NCBI RefSeq assembly: GCF_012979275.1 | Contig: NZ_JABASZ010000037.1 | Span: 62,001 to 126,000 of the forward strand | DNA from: Pseudopontixanthobacter vadosimaris | GTDB taxonomy: Bacteria > Pseudomonadota > Alphaproteobacteria > Sphingomonadales > Sphingomonadaceae | Length of the DNA stretch: 64,000 nucleotides | Direction: 5' to 3' | Shown: positions 48,265-55,887 of the stretch, piece after piece | Layout of the letters: the number at the start of each line of letters is the position of its first letter | Position numbering within the stretch: the first letter of the stretch is position 1 | Notes under the pieces: generated by a model | What the model was told of the DNA's origin: nothing | Databases searched by the model: none | Seen by the model: only the letters and a program-made list of their open reading frames with translations | Position numbers and translations under genes: made by a program

Positions 48265-48658
48265 ATGGCCCTATAACACCGGCAATTGGAAGCGGCTGCG
48301 CAAAGCTCACTTGTCTGCCTTCCCGTTCTGCGAAGGATGCAAGGCGATGGGAAAGCTGCACGTCATCGCTAACACCGTCGATCACCTTCACCCCATAAGT
48401 GATGGAGGCAACCCCTTCCCCGGCCATGACGGCCTGCGATCCTACTGCCCTGCCTGTCACTCAGCAAAGACGGCACGGGGCAGGGAGGCGGGTGCAGTTC
48501 GATCGGCAAAGCCTCGACGTGGATGCGATGCTGACGGCAACCCGCTCGACGCGGCGCATCCGTGGAAATCGCTCAAAGCTGAGGGGAGAAGAGCGCCGGG
48601 GTTCCTTCACAATCAGTTAGTTTCGAAATGCAACCTAAAGGGCCGATCCGATGGGTAA
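48257..48658 (+). CDS. HNH endonuclease, packaging-associated
   Basis: A 133-residue HNH nuclease: WPYNTGNWKRLRKAHL (phage HNH start), zinc Cys in FCEGC, the H-N-H core VDHLHPISDGGNPF, and LRSYCPACHSAKTARG. HNH proteins beside the terminase are needed for cos cleavage by HK97-like packaging motors. It overlaps terL by 8 nt, a common arrangement. The C-terminal 40 residues are less conserved-looking. Confidence 0.88.
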   Translation: MAEWPYNTGNWKRLRKAHLSAFPFCEGCKAMGKLHVIANTVDHLHPISDGGNPFPGHDGLRSYCPACHSAKTARGREAGAVRSAKPRRGCDADGNPLDAAHPWKSLKAEGRRAPGFLHNQLVSKCNLKGRSDG

Positions 48659-50246
48659 GCGCGGGCCTGGCGACAAGCGGCTGCGTGCTGCTCGCAAGAA
48701 GCATGAAGCGGCTGCGATCGCTGCGAACCCTTGGGACAAGGACGGAATGCCTGAGGCGGATCGCGTCATCGCCTTTCTGGAAACCCTACCGATCGTCTCT
48801 GGCCTTCGCGCTGGCGAGAAGCTGGAGCTGCTAGAGTTCCAGCGGCAATTCGTGCGCGGCGTCTATGGGCCGCGTGCTGCTGACGATACGCGCCTGATTC
48901 GCCTTGCTGCGCTGAGCGTGGCGCGCGGCAACGGTAAATCCGCCCTGCTGTCGGGGCTGTCGCTGGCGCACCTGCTAGGGCCGTGCCATGAACCCTATGG
49001 CGAATGCTATGCGGCTGCGCTTGATCGGGAGCAGGCTGGCGTCCTGTATCGGCAGACGCGGGCCTATATCGAGGCAACGCCGTGGATGGCGGCGCGGGTG
49101 AACGTTCGCGACCAAACAAAGGAAATCACCGACGAAGAAACCGGCTCAATCTGGCGGGCGCTCACGTCCGACGCTCGCAAGGCGCACGGCCTCGCCCCTT
49201 CCTTCTGGGTGGCTGACGAGGTGGCGCAATGGCGCAGCCGGGAACTGTGGGACAATCTGGCGACCGGCATGGGCAAGCGGACGGCCGCGCTAGGCGTCAC
49301 TATCAGCACCCAGGCTGCTGACGATCTGCATTTCTTTTCCGAGATGCTGGACGGGGAACCCGTGTCGACGGTTTACACGCAGCTGCACGCTGCACCCGAT
49401 GATTGCGCGCTGGATGATTGCGAAGCCTGGGCCGCAGCCAATCCCGCTTTGGGCGAGTTTTTGAACGACGAGCAATTTGCCGACGCGGCAACGCGGGCGA
49501 TGCGCTCCCCGTCATTCGCCCCAAGTTTCAGACTATTGCAGCTCAATCAGCGGGTGGCGGCTGAGGGCAGGTTTATCGAACAGGCGGACTGGGATGCGAA
49601 TGCGGAACCCTTCGACGTTGGCGAGCTGGAGGGCAAGCGGTGCTATGGCGGGCTGGATCTGTCGAGCACCCGCGATCTGACTGCGCTGGCGCTCTACTTT
49701 CCCGACGAAGGCAAACTGCTCGCCTGGCACTGGTTTCCTGCTGACACGATCGCCAAGCGGGTCGAGACGGATCGCGTGCCCTATGATCGCTGGGCTGCTG
49801 AGGGATGGGCAGAAACCACGGTCGGCAATGCGCGTGACGATCTGGCGATTGCGATGCAATTGGCGGACATTCGCAGCCGGTATGACGTGCAAGGGATCGC
49901 CTTCGATCGCTGGCAGATGGCACGGCTGAAGAAGCTGCTGAGCGATGAGGGCATTGACCTGCCGATGACGGACTTTGTGCCCGGCTTCAAGAGCTACGCG
50001 GCTGCGGTGGATGCCTTCGAAACGGCGCTGCTGAACCGGCAGATGCAGCACAATGATAACCCGCTGCTGCGCTGGCAGGCGGGCAATGTCATCGTGGAAA
50101 CCGACAGTGCCGGAAACAGAAAACCGACCAAAGCAAAGAGCCTCGATCGGGTGGATGGGATTGTTTCCGCAATCATGGCCTGCGGCCTCGCCGCTACAGA
50201 CGAAGGGCCGCAGGTTTATTCAGGCGGTGGCGTGGAGTGGGTTTAG
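48651..50246 (+). CDS. Terminase large subunit (TerL)
   Basis: DNA packaging motor, 531 residues, Terminase_1/HK97 type. ATPase Walker A is SVARGNGKSALL (91-98), Walker B FWVADEVAQW, coupling motif VTISTQAA. The nuclease domain follows (GGLDLSSTRDLTALAL, GIAFDRWQMARLKKLL and RVDGIVSAIMACG supply the acid triad). No separate small terminase gene was recognised before it, unlike most HNH-TerS-TerL cassettes. Ends the first operon of the element. Confidence 0.93.
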   Translation: MGKRGPGDKRLRAARKKHEAAAIAANPWDKDGMPEADRVIAFLETLPIVSGLRAGEKLELLEFQRQFVRGVYGPRAADDTRLIRLAALSVARGNGKSALLSGLSLAHLLGPCHEPYGECYAAALDREQAGVLYRQTRAYIEATPWMAARVNVRDQTKEITDEETGSIWRALTSDARKAHGLAPSFWVADEVAQWRSRELWDNLATGMGKRTAALGVTISTQAADDLHFFSEMLDGEPVSTVYTQLHAAPDDCALDDCEAWAAANPALGEFLNDEQFADAATRAMRSPSFAPSFRLLQLNQRVAAEGRFIEQADWDANAEPFDVGELEGKRCYGGLDLSSTRDLTALALYFPDEGKLLAWHWFPADTIAKRVETDRVPYDRWAAEGWAETTVGNARDDLAIAMQLADIRSRYDVQGIAFDRWQMARLKKLLSDEGIDLPMTDFVPGFKSYAAAVDAFETALLNRQMQHNDNPLLRWQAGNVIVETDSAGNRKPTKAKSLDRVDGIVSAIMACGLAATDEGPQVYSGGGVEWV

Positions 50247-50434
50247 AAGCTCGCCTTTTCACGCCGAAAGCCGTTACGAACCACATGGTGGCATTCTTCA
50301 TAAAGATCGAGCCAGTATTCTCGACTCTTCGGAACACCTTTTTCGAAAGCACCAATTTTAGACGCCAAGTCGAGAGCTACCCTCTCGACAGAACCCGCAT
50401 CCGGGAAGTTCGTGATTCTCATATCGTCTGACAT
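50243..50434 (-). CDS. 63-residue minus-strand element protein, unknown function
   Basis: Only minus-strand frame in the element that looks coding: MSDDMRITNFPDAGSVERVA, then LDLASKIGAFEKGVPKSREY and WLDLYEECHHVVRNGF to the end. Balanced composition, AGG a few bases before the ATG, and its stop overlaps terL tail to tail by 4 bp. No family recognised. Confidence 0.5.
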   Translation of the reverse strand: MSDDMRITNFPDAGSVERVALDLASKIGAFEKGVPKSREYWLDLYEECHHVVRNGFRREKASF

Positions 50435-50533
50435 TGACCTAGACTCCCTCTGGTCGCATAACACCAAGCAGGACGACCCAGCGCGCCAACGCTGAGCCGC
50501 CCCTAACCACAACCGATCAAGTGAGGATCAATC

Positions 50534-50896
50534 ATGGCTACCAATATCCCTACAGGCGGATTCCGCCCTGTCACCCTCCCGTATCAATTTCCCCCCACGC
50601 CTGCCGTATCGCGCATCCTGTCGCGGTTCACGCGCGCGGAGCTGCACGGCTTCATCGCGGTGGCGATCGATCTGGCGGACACGTTGGACGGCGATGCCGA
50701 TCTAGAATGCGAACGGGTGGAAGATGACTTTTTCGCGCCACAATCTGCGCAGCTCGACACCGGACCCGGCTGCCCGATTAGCGATCCCGATAGCAGCGTG
50801 GACGATCGCGGCTGCGATGATGACGACATGGACCTGGACGAAGGCTGTTTCGACTCTGGGCAGGAGATTTCAGGCGGTGGAAGCGGCGGCTGCTGA
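50534..50896 (+). CDS. 120-residue acidic element protein, unknown function
   Basis: The N-terminal 70 residues form a possible helical unit (VSRILSRFTRAELHGFIAVAIDLADTLDGDADLE); the C-terminal 50 are strongly acidic and Gly/Ser-rich (DDRGCDDDDMDLDEGCFDSG). A GAGG precedes the ATG. The LADTLDGDADLE element resembles small hypothetical proteins of sphingomonads. Strong negative charge suggests DNA mimicry or interaction with a basic partner, but this is speculation. Confidence 0.58.
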   Translation: MATNIPTGGFRPVTLPYQFPPTPAVSRILSRFTRAELHGFIAVAIDLADTLDGDADLECERVEDDFFAPQSAQLDTGPGCPISDPDSSVDDRGCDDDDMDLDEGCFDSGQEISGGGSGGC

Positions 50897-50945
50897 GTGA
50901 CTTATCCCCGGTCTTTGGCGAGATCGGGTATTATCCGCTTGCCTC

Positions 50946-50981
50946 ATGCAATTGCATCAGCTAGGCCACATGCAAACGCAT
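50946..50981 (+). promoter_or_regulatory. Paired palindromic operator upstream of the element regulator
   Basis: ATGCAATTGCAT (50946-50957) is a perfect 12-bp palindrome; ATGCAAACGCAT (50970-50981) is a related imperfect copy, centres 24 bp apart. They lie directly before the regulator start at 50991, consistent with an autoregulated operator or lytic/lysogenic-type switch. Confidence 0.6.
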
Positions 50982-50990
50982 GAGGTCCGA

Positions 50991-51512
50991 ATGAATATTC
51001 AAGATCGAAAAAACCTAGACGAAGCACTGTTCCCGGTGGCCGTCGCTGCTGTCGCGGCGAAAGTTCCGGCCAACACCATTCGCTCCTGGTTTCAGCGCGA
51101 ACAGGTTACGCTGCAAAGCCGTGATGCAAAGGCTTCGGCAAATGGCCTTCCACACTTGCTGACCCTGCGGAGTGTCCTCGCTTTGGCTGCTACCGCCGAA
51201 CTGGTGCGGCAGGGCGTGAAGCCGGGGGACGCCTACTCTTCGGCATGCGAATGGATCTACGTTTGCGAGCAATATGAAGGAAAAGAGCGATTGGACGCGG
51301 GCCTTTATCCCGACAGTTACACTGTCCTGATTAGCTCACCCTACGGTCGCTCTACCAAAATCGTTGCGGTGCCGCTTGAAGGCGAAGGGAAGCTCTCGAT
51401 CTCGCTCTTCGACGTGTTCGGGATGCACCGAAACGGCGCTCGCTTGATCTGGCTCGATTTCATCCATCGCGATGCGATCGGCGTTTGTGCGGGCTTCCTG
51501 CGTGAAGACTGA
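50991..51512 (+). CDS. HTH-like regulator of the element, candidate switch protein
   Basis: A 173-residue protein. FPVAVAAVAAKVPANTIRSW followed by FQREQVTLQ looks like a MerR/Xre-type helix-turn-helix (PANTIRSWFQREQV), and LLTLRSVLALAATAELVRQG is a second helical unit; the C-terminal half (YTVLISSPYGRSTKIVAVPL, LSISLFDVFGMHRNG) may be a sensing or dimerisation domain. ATG 50991 with GAGG upstream was chosen over 50946. It lies directly downstream of the palindromic pair and before the capsid operon, as a repressor or activator would. Confidence 0.65.
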   Translation: MNIQDRKNLDEALFPVAVAAVAAKVPANTIRSWFQREQVTLQSRDAKASANGLPHLLTLRSVLALAATAELVRQGVKPGDAYSSACEWIYVCEQYEGKERLDAGLYPDSYTVLISSPYGRSTKIVAVPLEGEGKLSISLFDVFGMHRNGARLIWLDFIHRDAIGVCAGFLRED

Positions 51513-51624
51513 GTTTAGCCGATCGACCCGGCTCGCCATGCCCGGCGCTGGCGAAGGAGCATGCCCGGCGCTGCTCCATGTCGAACCCTTTGGCCAACGT
51601 CGCGAGACAGTGGGCAATCTGAGC

Positions 51625-51645
51625 GCCGGGGCACGATGCCCCGGC
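51625..51645 (+). other. Perfect hairpin in the capsid mRNA leader
   Basis: GCCGGGGCA / TGCCCCGGC, 9-bp stem with a CGA loop, ending 20 bp before the capsid ATG. No T tract follows, so it is more likely a leader structure or processing/translation control site than a terminator. The stretch 51513-51665 holds no other gene; it also repeats the phrase GCATGCCCGGCGCT-like twice (51537-51561). Confidence 0.5.
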
Positions 51646-51665
51646 CACATAGAAGGACTGAAAGC

Positions 51666-52880
51666 ATGAAAACTGCGGAACTGCTAGAGCAGCGCGCGGC
51701 CCTGGTGGACCGCATGAACACTGCCCACGAAAAGGACGACAACGCGGCTTTCGAAGCTGCGGAAACCGAATTGCGCACCCTCGATGGCAAGCTGGAACGC
51801 CAGCGCAAGATTGATGATGCGGAACGTGCCGAGAGTGGCCGTGCGCTGGTGACGCGAGACGGCGGCGAATTTGCTGAATTGCGCAACCAGAGCCTTGTCG
51901 AGACGCTTCGCTATGGTGCTGGAATGCCCGTTGCCGATCGCGCCAAGATCGAGCGCGAGCAGGCGATGCTTGCGGAGCGCGCCGGGGCACCGGCCAAGGG
52001 CGTCTATGTTGCCACCGAGGCTTTCGAGCAGCGTGCAGCCATGACTACCGACACGGCTGGCACTGTTACGCCGACCGACTTCCGACCGGACCTGTTCACG
52101 TCTGCCCTGACTGCAACGGCGATTGTCACCCGCCTGGGCGCGACAACGCTTTCCGGCCTGACTGGCGATGTTGTCATTCCGCGTGAAACCGGATCGCCTA
52201 ACGTCGCCTGGGTGAACGAAAATGAGGCGCTGCCGGTCGACGGCGCTTCCTTCGATTCTCTCACCCTGACCCCGCATCACGTCGGCGTCATCACCGAGCT
52301 TTCGCGGCAACTGCTCCAGCAGTCATCGCCTCAGGTCGAGCAGCTGGTGCGCAACATGATGAGCCGCAATATCGCGCTGGAAATCGACCGTGCAGCGATC
52401 GCGGGCAGCGGAACGGGCGCTGAGCCGCTTGGCATCCTGAACGACGCTGCTGTTCCGTCTGTGGCATTCGACACGGATTTGTTCACGACTTCGGCAAACA
52501 TGATCGCTGCGGCAGACATTGCGAATGTCGGCACGTCGCGGGCCTTCCTTTCGACCAACGGCGTTCGCGCTGACGCGACGAAGCTGCGCGATGCTGATGG
52601 GCACCCGATCACCTTGGCAGAAACTTTCCATGGCGAGACGACCTACTTCACTAATCAGGCACCCGATGAATTGGGTGCAGGCACTGACGAGCACGGGCTG
52701 GTCTATGGCGACTGGAACGATCTGCTGATCGGTATCTGGTCGCAGCTCGACATTCTGGTGAACCCGTTTGCAGAGACAGCCTATTCCAAGGGCAACATTC
52801 TGGTGCGGGCAATGGCGACTGTGGACTTCGGCGTTCGCCGCCCGGCTTCCTTCGTGAAGGCATCGGGAGTCCTTGTCTAA
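51666..52880 (+). CDS. HK97-type major capsid protein with N-terminal scaffold
   Basis: A 404-residue shell protein. The first 100 residues are a coiled-coil delta (scaffold) domain (LLEQRAALVDRMNTAHE, LDGKLERQRKIDDAERAE) expected to be removed by the adjacent protease. The mature part begins near TFEQRAAMTTDTAG and has ALTATAIVTRLGATTL (N-arm to E-loop), VIPRETGSPNVAWVNENEAL (E-loop), SRNIALEIDRAAIAGSGTGAEPLGIL (spine helix) and VDFGVRRPASFVKASG (P-domain end). AGAAGGACTG precedes the ATG. First of the operon capsid-protease-portal. Confidence 0.92.
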   Translation: MKTAELLEQRAALVDRMNTAHEKDDNAAFEAAETELRTLDGKLERQRKIDDAERAESGRALVTRDGGEFAELRNQSLVETLRYGAGMPVADRAKIEREQAMLAERAGAPAKGVYVATEAFEQRAAMTTDTAGTVTPTDFRPDLFTSALTATAIVTRLGATTLSGLTGDVVIPRETGSPNVAWVNENEALPVDGASFDSLTLTPHHVGVITELSRQLLQQSSPQVEQLVRNMMSRNIALEIDRAAIAGSGTGAEPLGILNDAAVPSVAFDTDLFTTSANMIAAADIANVGTSRAFLSTNGVRADATKLRDADGHPITLAETFHGETTYFTNQAPDELGAGTDEHGLVYGDWNDLLIGIWSQLDILVNPFAETAYSKGNILVRAMATVDFGVRRPASFVKASGVLV

Positions 52881-53422
52881 TGAGCGCGGCGGCAACCCTT
52901 GAACGGCGTGCAGCCAGCGAGGTTCGCACTTCGGGGCGGCGCATCGAGGGCTATGCTGCCACATTTGAAGCTGAGGCAGACTTGGGAAGTTTTCGGGAGC
53001 GCATCGCCCCCGGCGCTTTCCGGTCTGCGCTGACTGGTGATATTCTGGCCTTGCTCGACCACGATCACGGCAAGGTTCTGGGGCGCACCCGCACCGGCAG
53101 TCTCACGCTGAAAGAGGACACGCGCGGCCTGGCCTTCGCGCTCGATCTGCCTGACACGGCAGCGGGCCGGGACGTTCTGGCGCTTGCCGAGCGCGGCGAT
53201 TTGGGCGGAATGTCTTTCGGGTTCACCGTGCCGGATGGCGGCGAAGAATGGGAGGGACGCACCCGCACGCTGCGCACGATCGGCTTGCGCGAAATCAGCG
53301 TCGTTTCTGCATGGCCTGCCTATGAAGGCACGGAAATCGCCCTGAGGGCGCTCCAGCGCCATGACGGGGCACACAAGCGCGCAAGGGCGCTTCGGCTGGC
53401 GGAGGCACGGCAATGGGCATGA
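52880..53422 (+). CDS. Prohead protease (HK97 gp4-type, S78)
   Basis: Matures the capsid by removing the scaffold domain. The 180-residue enzyme has the family pattern GYAATFEAEADLGSFRERIAPG, LLDHDHGKVLGRTRTG (catalytic His) and RGDLGGMSFGFTVPDG (catalytic Ser), then LREISVVSAWPAYEGT. It starts at a one-base overlap (TAATG) with the capsid stop and overlaps the portal gene by 10 nt. In most phages it precedes the capsid gene, here it follows. Confidence 0.93.
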   Translation: MSAAATLERRAASEVRTSGRRIEGYAATFEAEADLGSFRERIAPGAFRSALTGDILALLDHDHGKVLGRTRTGSLTLKEDTRGLAFALDLPDTAAGRDVLALAERGDLGGMSFGFTVPDGGEEWEGRTRTLRTIGLREISVVSAWPAYEGTEIALRALQRHDGAHKRARALRLAEARQWA

Positions 53423-54591
53423 TCGCACGCACATTGAGCCTAATGGGCCTTGAACGCCGCAATGATGCTTCCCCGCTGGACCCCAGCTGGCAGGCGCTGG
53501 CACCGATGACGGGACACTATGCTGGCGTGTCTGCACGGGCAGCAGAGAATATCTCGACCGTCTTGGCCTGCACCACGGCAATTGCGTCGGCCCTAGCTTA
53601 CGTTCCGGCGCTTGTTTACCGGCGCGACGGCGGCACGCGATTGGAGCAGCCTATGCACCCGCTGGCACGCCTTGTTCGCGGTGGGCCGAATAGTGCGATG
53701 ACTTGGCCCGACCTCATCGAGCACTGGATTGCATCGGCGCTACTTACCGGCAATGGCCTTATCGAAATTGAGCGCAATGGCGGCGGGCAGGTTTCCGGCC
53801 TGTCATTCATCCCCTGGGGCAATGTCACGGTGCAAGAGCTTTCCAGCGGACGGCTTGCCTATGATATTTCTGACGGCAAGGGCAATTCGCGGCGCCTGCT
53901 GGAGGGCGAGGTGCTGCACCTTCGCGACCGCACGAATGATGGCAAAATCGGCGTTTCGCGGCTTTCGCGATCGGCTGACACTGTGACCGGCGTGGAACTG
54001 ACGAACCGGCACGCTCGCAACTTTCTCGCCAATGGGGCGAATCCTTCGGGCGTAATCAAGCACCCTGGCACTATGACGCCTGAGCAGAAGAACGACCTGC
54101 GGCACCAGTTCAATGCGAAGCACGCTGGCGCAAGCAATGCAGGGCGTGCGCTGATACTCGACGGCGGACTGGAATGGCAGGCGGCGCAAATATCGCCTGA
54201 GGATGCCGAGCTGCTGGAAACGCGGCGCTTCGGCGTGGAAGAAATTGCCAGGCTGTTCCAGGTGCCGCCGCCGATCGTCGGGGATTACACCCACAACACT
54301 TTTACCAATTCCGAGACGGCGGGCCGCTGGTTCGCGACGTTCTGCCTCGCACCCTGGGCACGCAAGATTGAAGCGGAGTTCGCCCGTTCGCTGTTCGCCA
54401 CTGGCGCACCTTACGAGCTGGAGCTGGACCTATCCGGCTTCCTTCGCGGCGATCCCGAAACCCGCTGGAACGCGCACAAGATCGCACTGGAAACTGGCGT
54501 GCTCGATGCTGATGAAGTGCGGCAGGTCGAGGGCTGGAATCCGCGTGCGCGAAGCGAAGCTACACAAGGCAGTTCGGAGGCGGCAGAATAG
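53413..54591 (+). CDS. Phage portal protein (HK97 family)
   Basis: Forms the dodecameric vertex through which TerL packages DNA. The 392 residues include AENISTVLACTTAIASALAYVPALVY, PNSAMTWPDLIEHWIASALLTGNGLIEI, GVSRLSRSADTVTGVEL, NDLRHQFNAKHAGASNAGR, ARLFQVPPPIVGDYTHNTFTNSETA and FARSLFATGAPYELELD, all typical. GGAGGC precedes the ATG. Complete length. Confidence 0.94.
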   Translation: MGMIARTLSLMGLERRNDASPLDPSWQALAPMTGHYAGVSARAAENISTVLACTTAIASALAYVPALVYRRDGGTRLEQPMHPLARLVRGGPNSAMTWPDLIEHWIASALLTGNGLIEIERNGGGQVSGLSFIPWGNVTVQELSSGRLAYDISDGKGNSRRLLEGEVLHLRDRTNDGKIGVSRLSRSADTVTGVELTNRHARNFLANGANPSGVIKHPGTMTPEQKNDLRHQFNAKHAGASNAGRALILDGGLEWQAAQISPEDAELLETRRFGVEEIARLFQVPPPIVGDYTHNTFTNSETAGRWFATFCLAPWARKIEAEFARSLFATGAPYELELDLSGFLRGDPETRWNAHKIALETGVLDADEVRQVEGWNPRARSEATQGSSEAAE

Positions 54592-54595
54592 AGCC

Positions 54596-54793
54596 ATGTC
54601 CGGACGCAAAGCCCTTATCTCGAAAGACGATTTAGAGCGGATGGCCTGCGCTGTCGCGGCTCACGGCGTCGTTTTGAAGGGCCGCGTCGATCCGCTGGGC
54701 GGGTTCACTTTTACTATGACCCCGCAGGCGGGACAGGCGGCTTCTGCCAATGACGATCTGGACGTGCGGCTAGACGAGTTCGGCGCGTCATGA
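54596..54793 (+). CDS. 65-residue protein coupled to the integrase, unknown function
   Basis: Reads MSGRKALISKDDLERMACAV, then AAHGVVLKGRVDPLGGFTFT and an acidic end. It starts 5 bp after the portal stop and overlaps the integrase start by ATGA. Small proteins of this style often stand before integrases in alphaproteobacterial prophages. A directionality or excision factor is possible from position; no excisionase helix-turn-helix is evident. Confidence 0.6.
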   Translation: MSGRKALISKDDLERMACAVAAHGVVLKGRVDPLGGFTFTMTPQAGQAASANDDLDVRLDEFGAS

Positions 54794-55854
54794 AAAGCCG
54801 CTTCGAATTTGTGACGAGCTTTGCGGATCGGCACGGCAAGCGGCGCTACAGGTTCCGGCGCAAAGGCTTTCCGTCGCACTATTTCAAGGCTCCTTACGGC
54901 ACCAAAGAGTTCGCCCGCGAATATGCCGCGTGCATGGAAGCAGAAGCACCGGCAATCGGAGCCGAGCGCGTGCGGCCGGGCAGCGTTTCCGATGTCATAG
55001 CCCGATATTACAGCGACTCAGCGTTCCTCGACCTGCGACCCGCAACGCAAGCGGTATATCGCGGCGTATTGGAGCGGTTCCGATCGACGTTCGGCAATGA
55101 TCCTATGCGGGACTTTGATGCGCAGCGTATCCAACGGGTGATGAATGCGATGCGTCACAAGCCGCACGCGGCGACAAGGCTTAGGAAGCTGCTCGCACAG
55201 CTATTCATCGTGGCGCGGCGCGAACGGATAGTGCCGGGCACGTTTGATCCTGTAAAGGACACTCGCCCGCCTAAGGCTGAAAGCGAAGGTTATCACCGCT
55301 GGACTGAGGACGAGCTTTCTCTGTTCGAAGCTAAGCACCCGCTGGGCACTAAACCCCGCCTGGCCTTTGCGTTGCTGCTCTATGGGGCGCAACGAAGCGG
55401 AGACGTGCGCTTTCTGACCCATAGCGCAATCGCTGGCGGTCGCATTCGCTTGAAGCAGAGCAAGACCTCCAACGCTGTCGATGTTCCCGTTGTCGAGCCG
55501 CTACGCGAAGCACTGGAAGCGGGGCCGCTGGGCAACCTGCTGCTGCTGGAAAACAAGGATGGCAAGGCGTTTAGCGCGAAGGGCTTTTACAACATGACCA
55601 AGCGCGCCTGCATCGCCGCGGGCCTGCCTCATTGCTCAGCGCACGGGCTGCGCAAGGCTGCTGCACGCCGCCTGAGGGACGCTGATTGCAGCGACGAAGA
55701 AGGCATGGCGATCACCGGCCACAAGACTGTTCGCGAGTTCCGGCGCTACGCTGGGGACACAGGAAATGCGGCCCGCGCTGATAGCGCAATGGCCAAAGCA
55801 TACGGGAAGGAAATGTCTAACCCGGCAGAAAAGTTAGACAATGCATCACGCTAA
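54790..55854 (+). CDS. Tyrosine recombinase / integrase
   Basis: Site-specific recombinase of 354 residues that would integrate the element at the tRNA-Gln 3' end. N-terminal SAM-like domain (about 62-155) and catalytic domain with Arg202 (LLYGAQRSGDV), Lys of LKQSKTS (about 222), His285 and Arg288 (HGLRKAAARR), His311 (ITGHKT) and nucleophile Tyr320 (FRRYAGD). All catalytic residues are present. It ends 33 bp from the attR core. It is the last gene of the capsid operon rather than having its own promoter at the other end. Confidence 0.94.
   Translation: MKSRFEFVTSFADRHGKRRYRFRRKGFPSHYFKAPYGTKEFAREYAACMEAEAPAIGAERVRPGSVSDVIARYYSDSAFLDLRPATQAVYRGVLERFRSTFGNDPMRDFDAQRIQRVMNAMRHKPHAATRLRKLLAQLFIVARRERIVPGTFDPVKDTRPPKAESEGYHRWTEDELSLFEAKHPLGTKPRLAFALLLYGAQRSGDVRFLTHSAIAGGRIRLKQSKTSNAVDVPVVEPLREALEAGPLGNLLLLENKDGKAFSAKGFYNMTKRACIAAGLPHCSAHGLRKAAARRLRDADCSDEEGMAITGHKTVREFRRYAGDTGNAARADSAMAKAYGKEMSNPAEKLDNASR
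55815..55839 (+). repeat. GTCTAACC / GTTAGAC inverted repeat near attR (candidate arm sites)
   Basis: GTCTAACC at 55815-55822 and its inverted heptamer GTTAGAC at 55833-55839 lie inside the end of the integrase gene, 49-73 bp from the right core. They match the two copies inside attL. Could be arm sites or an integrase transcript hairpin. Confidence 0.5.
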
Positions 55855-55887
55855 CCAATTGGGAGTATTGGTAAAATGACAGGTAAG

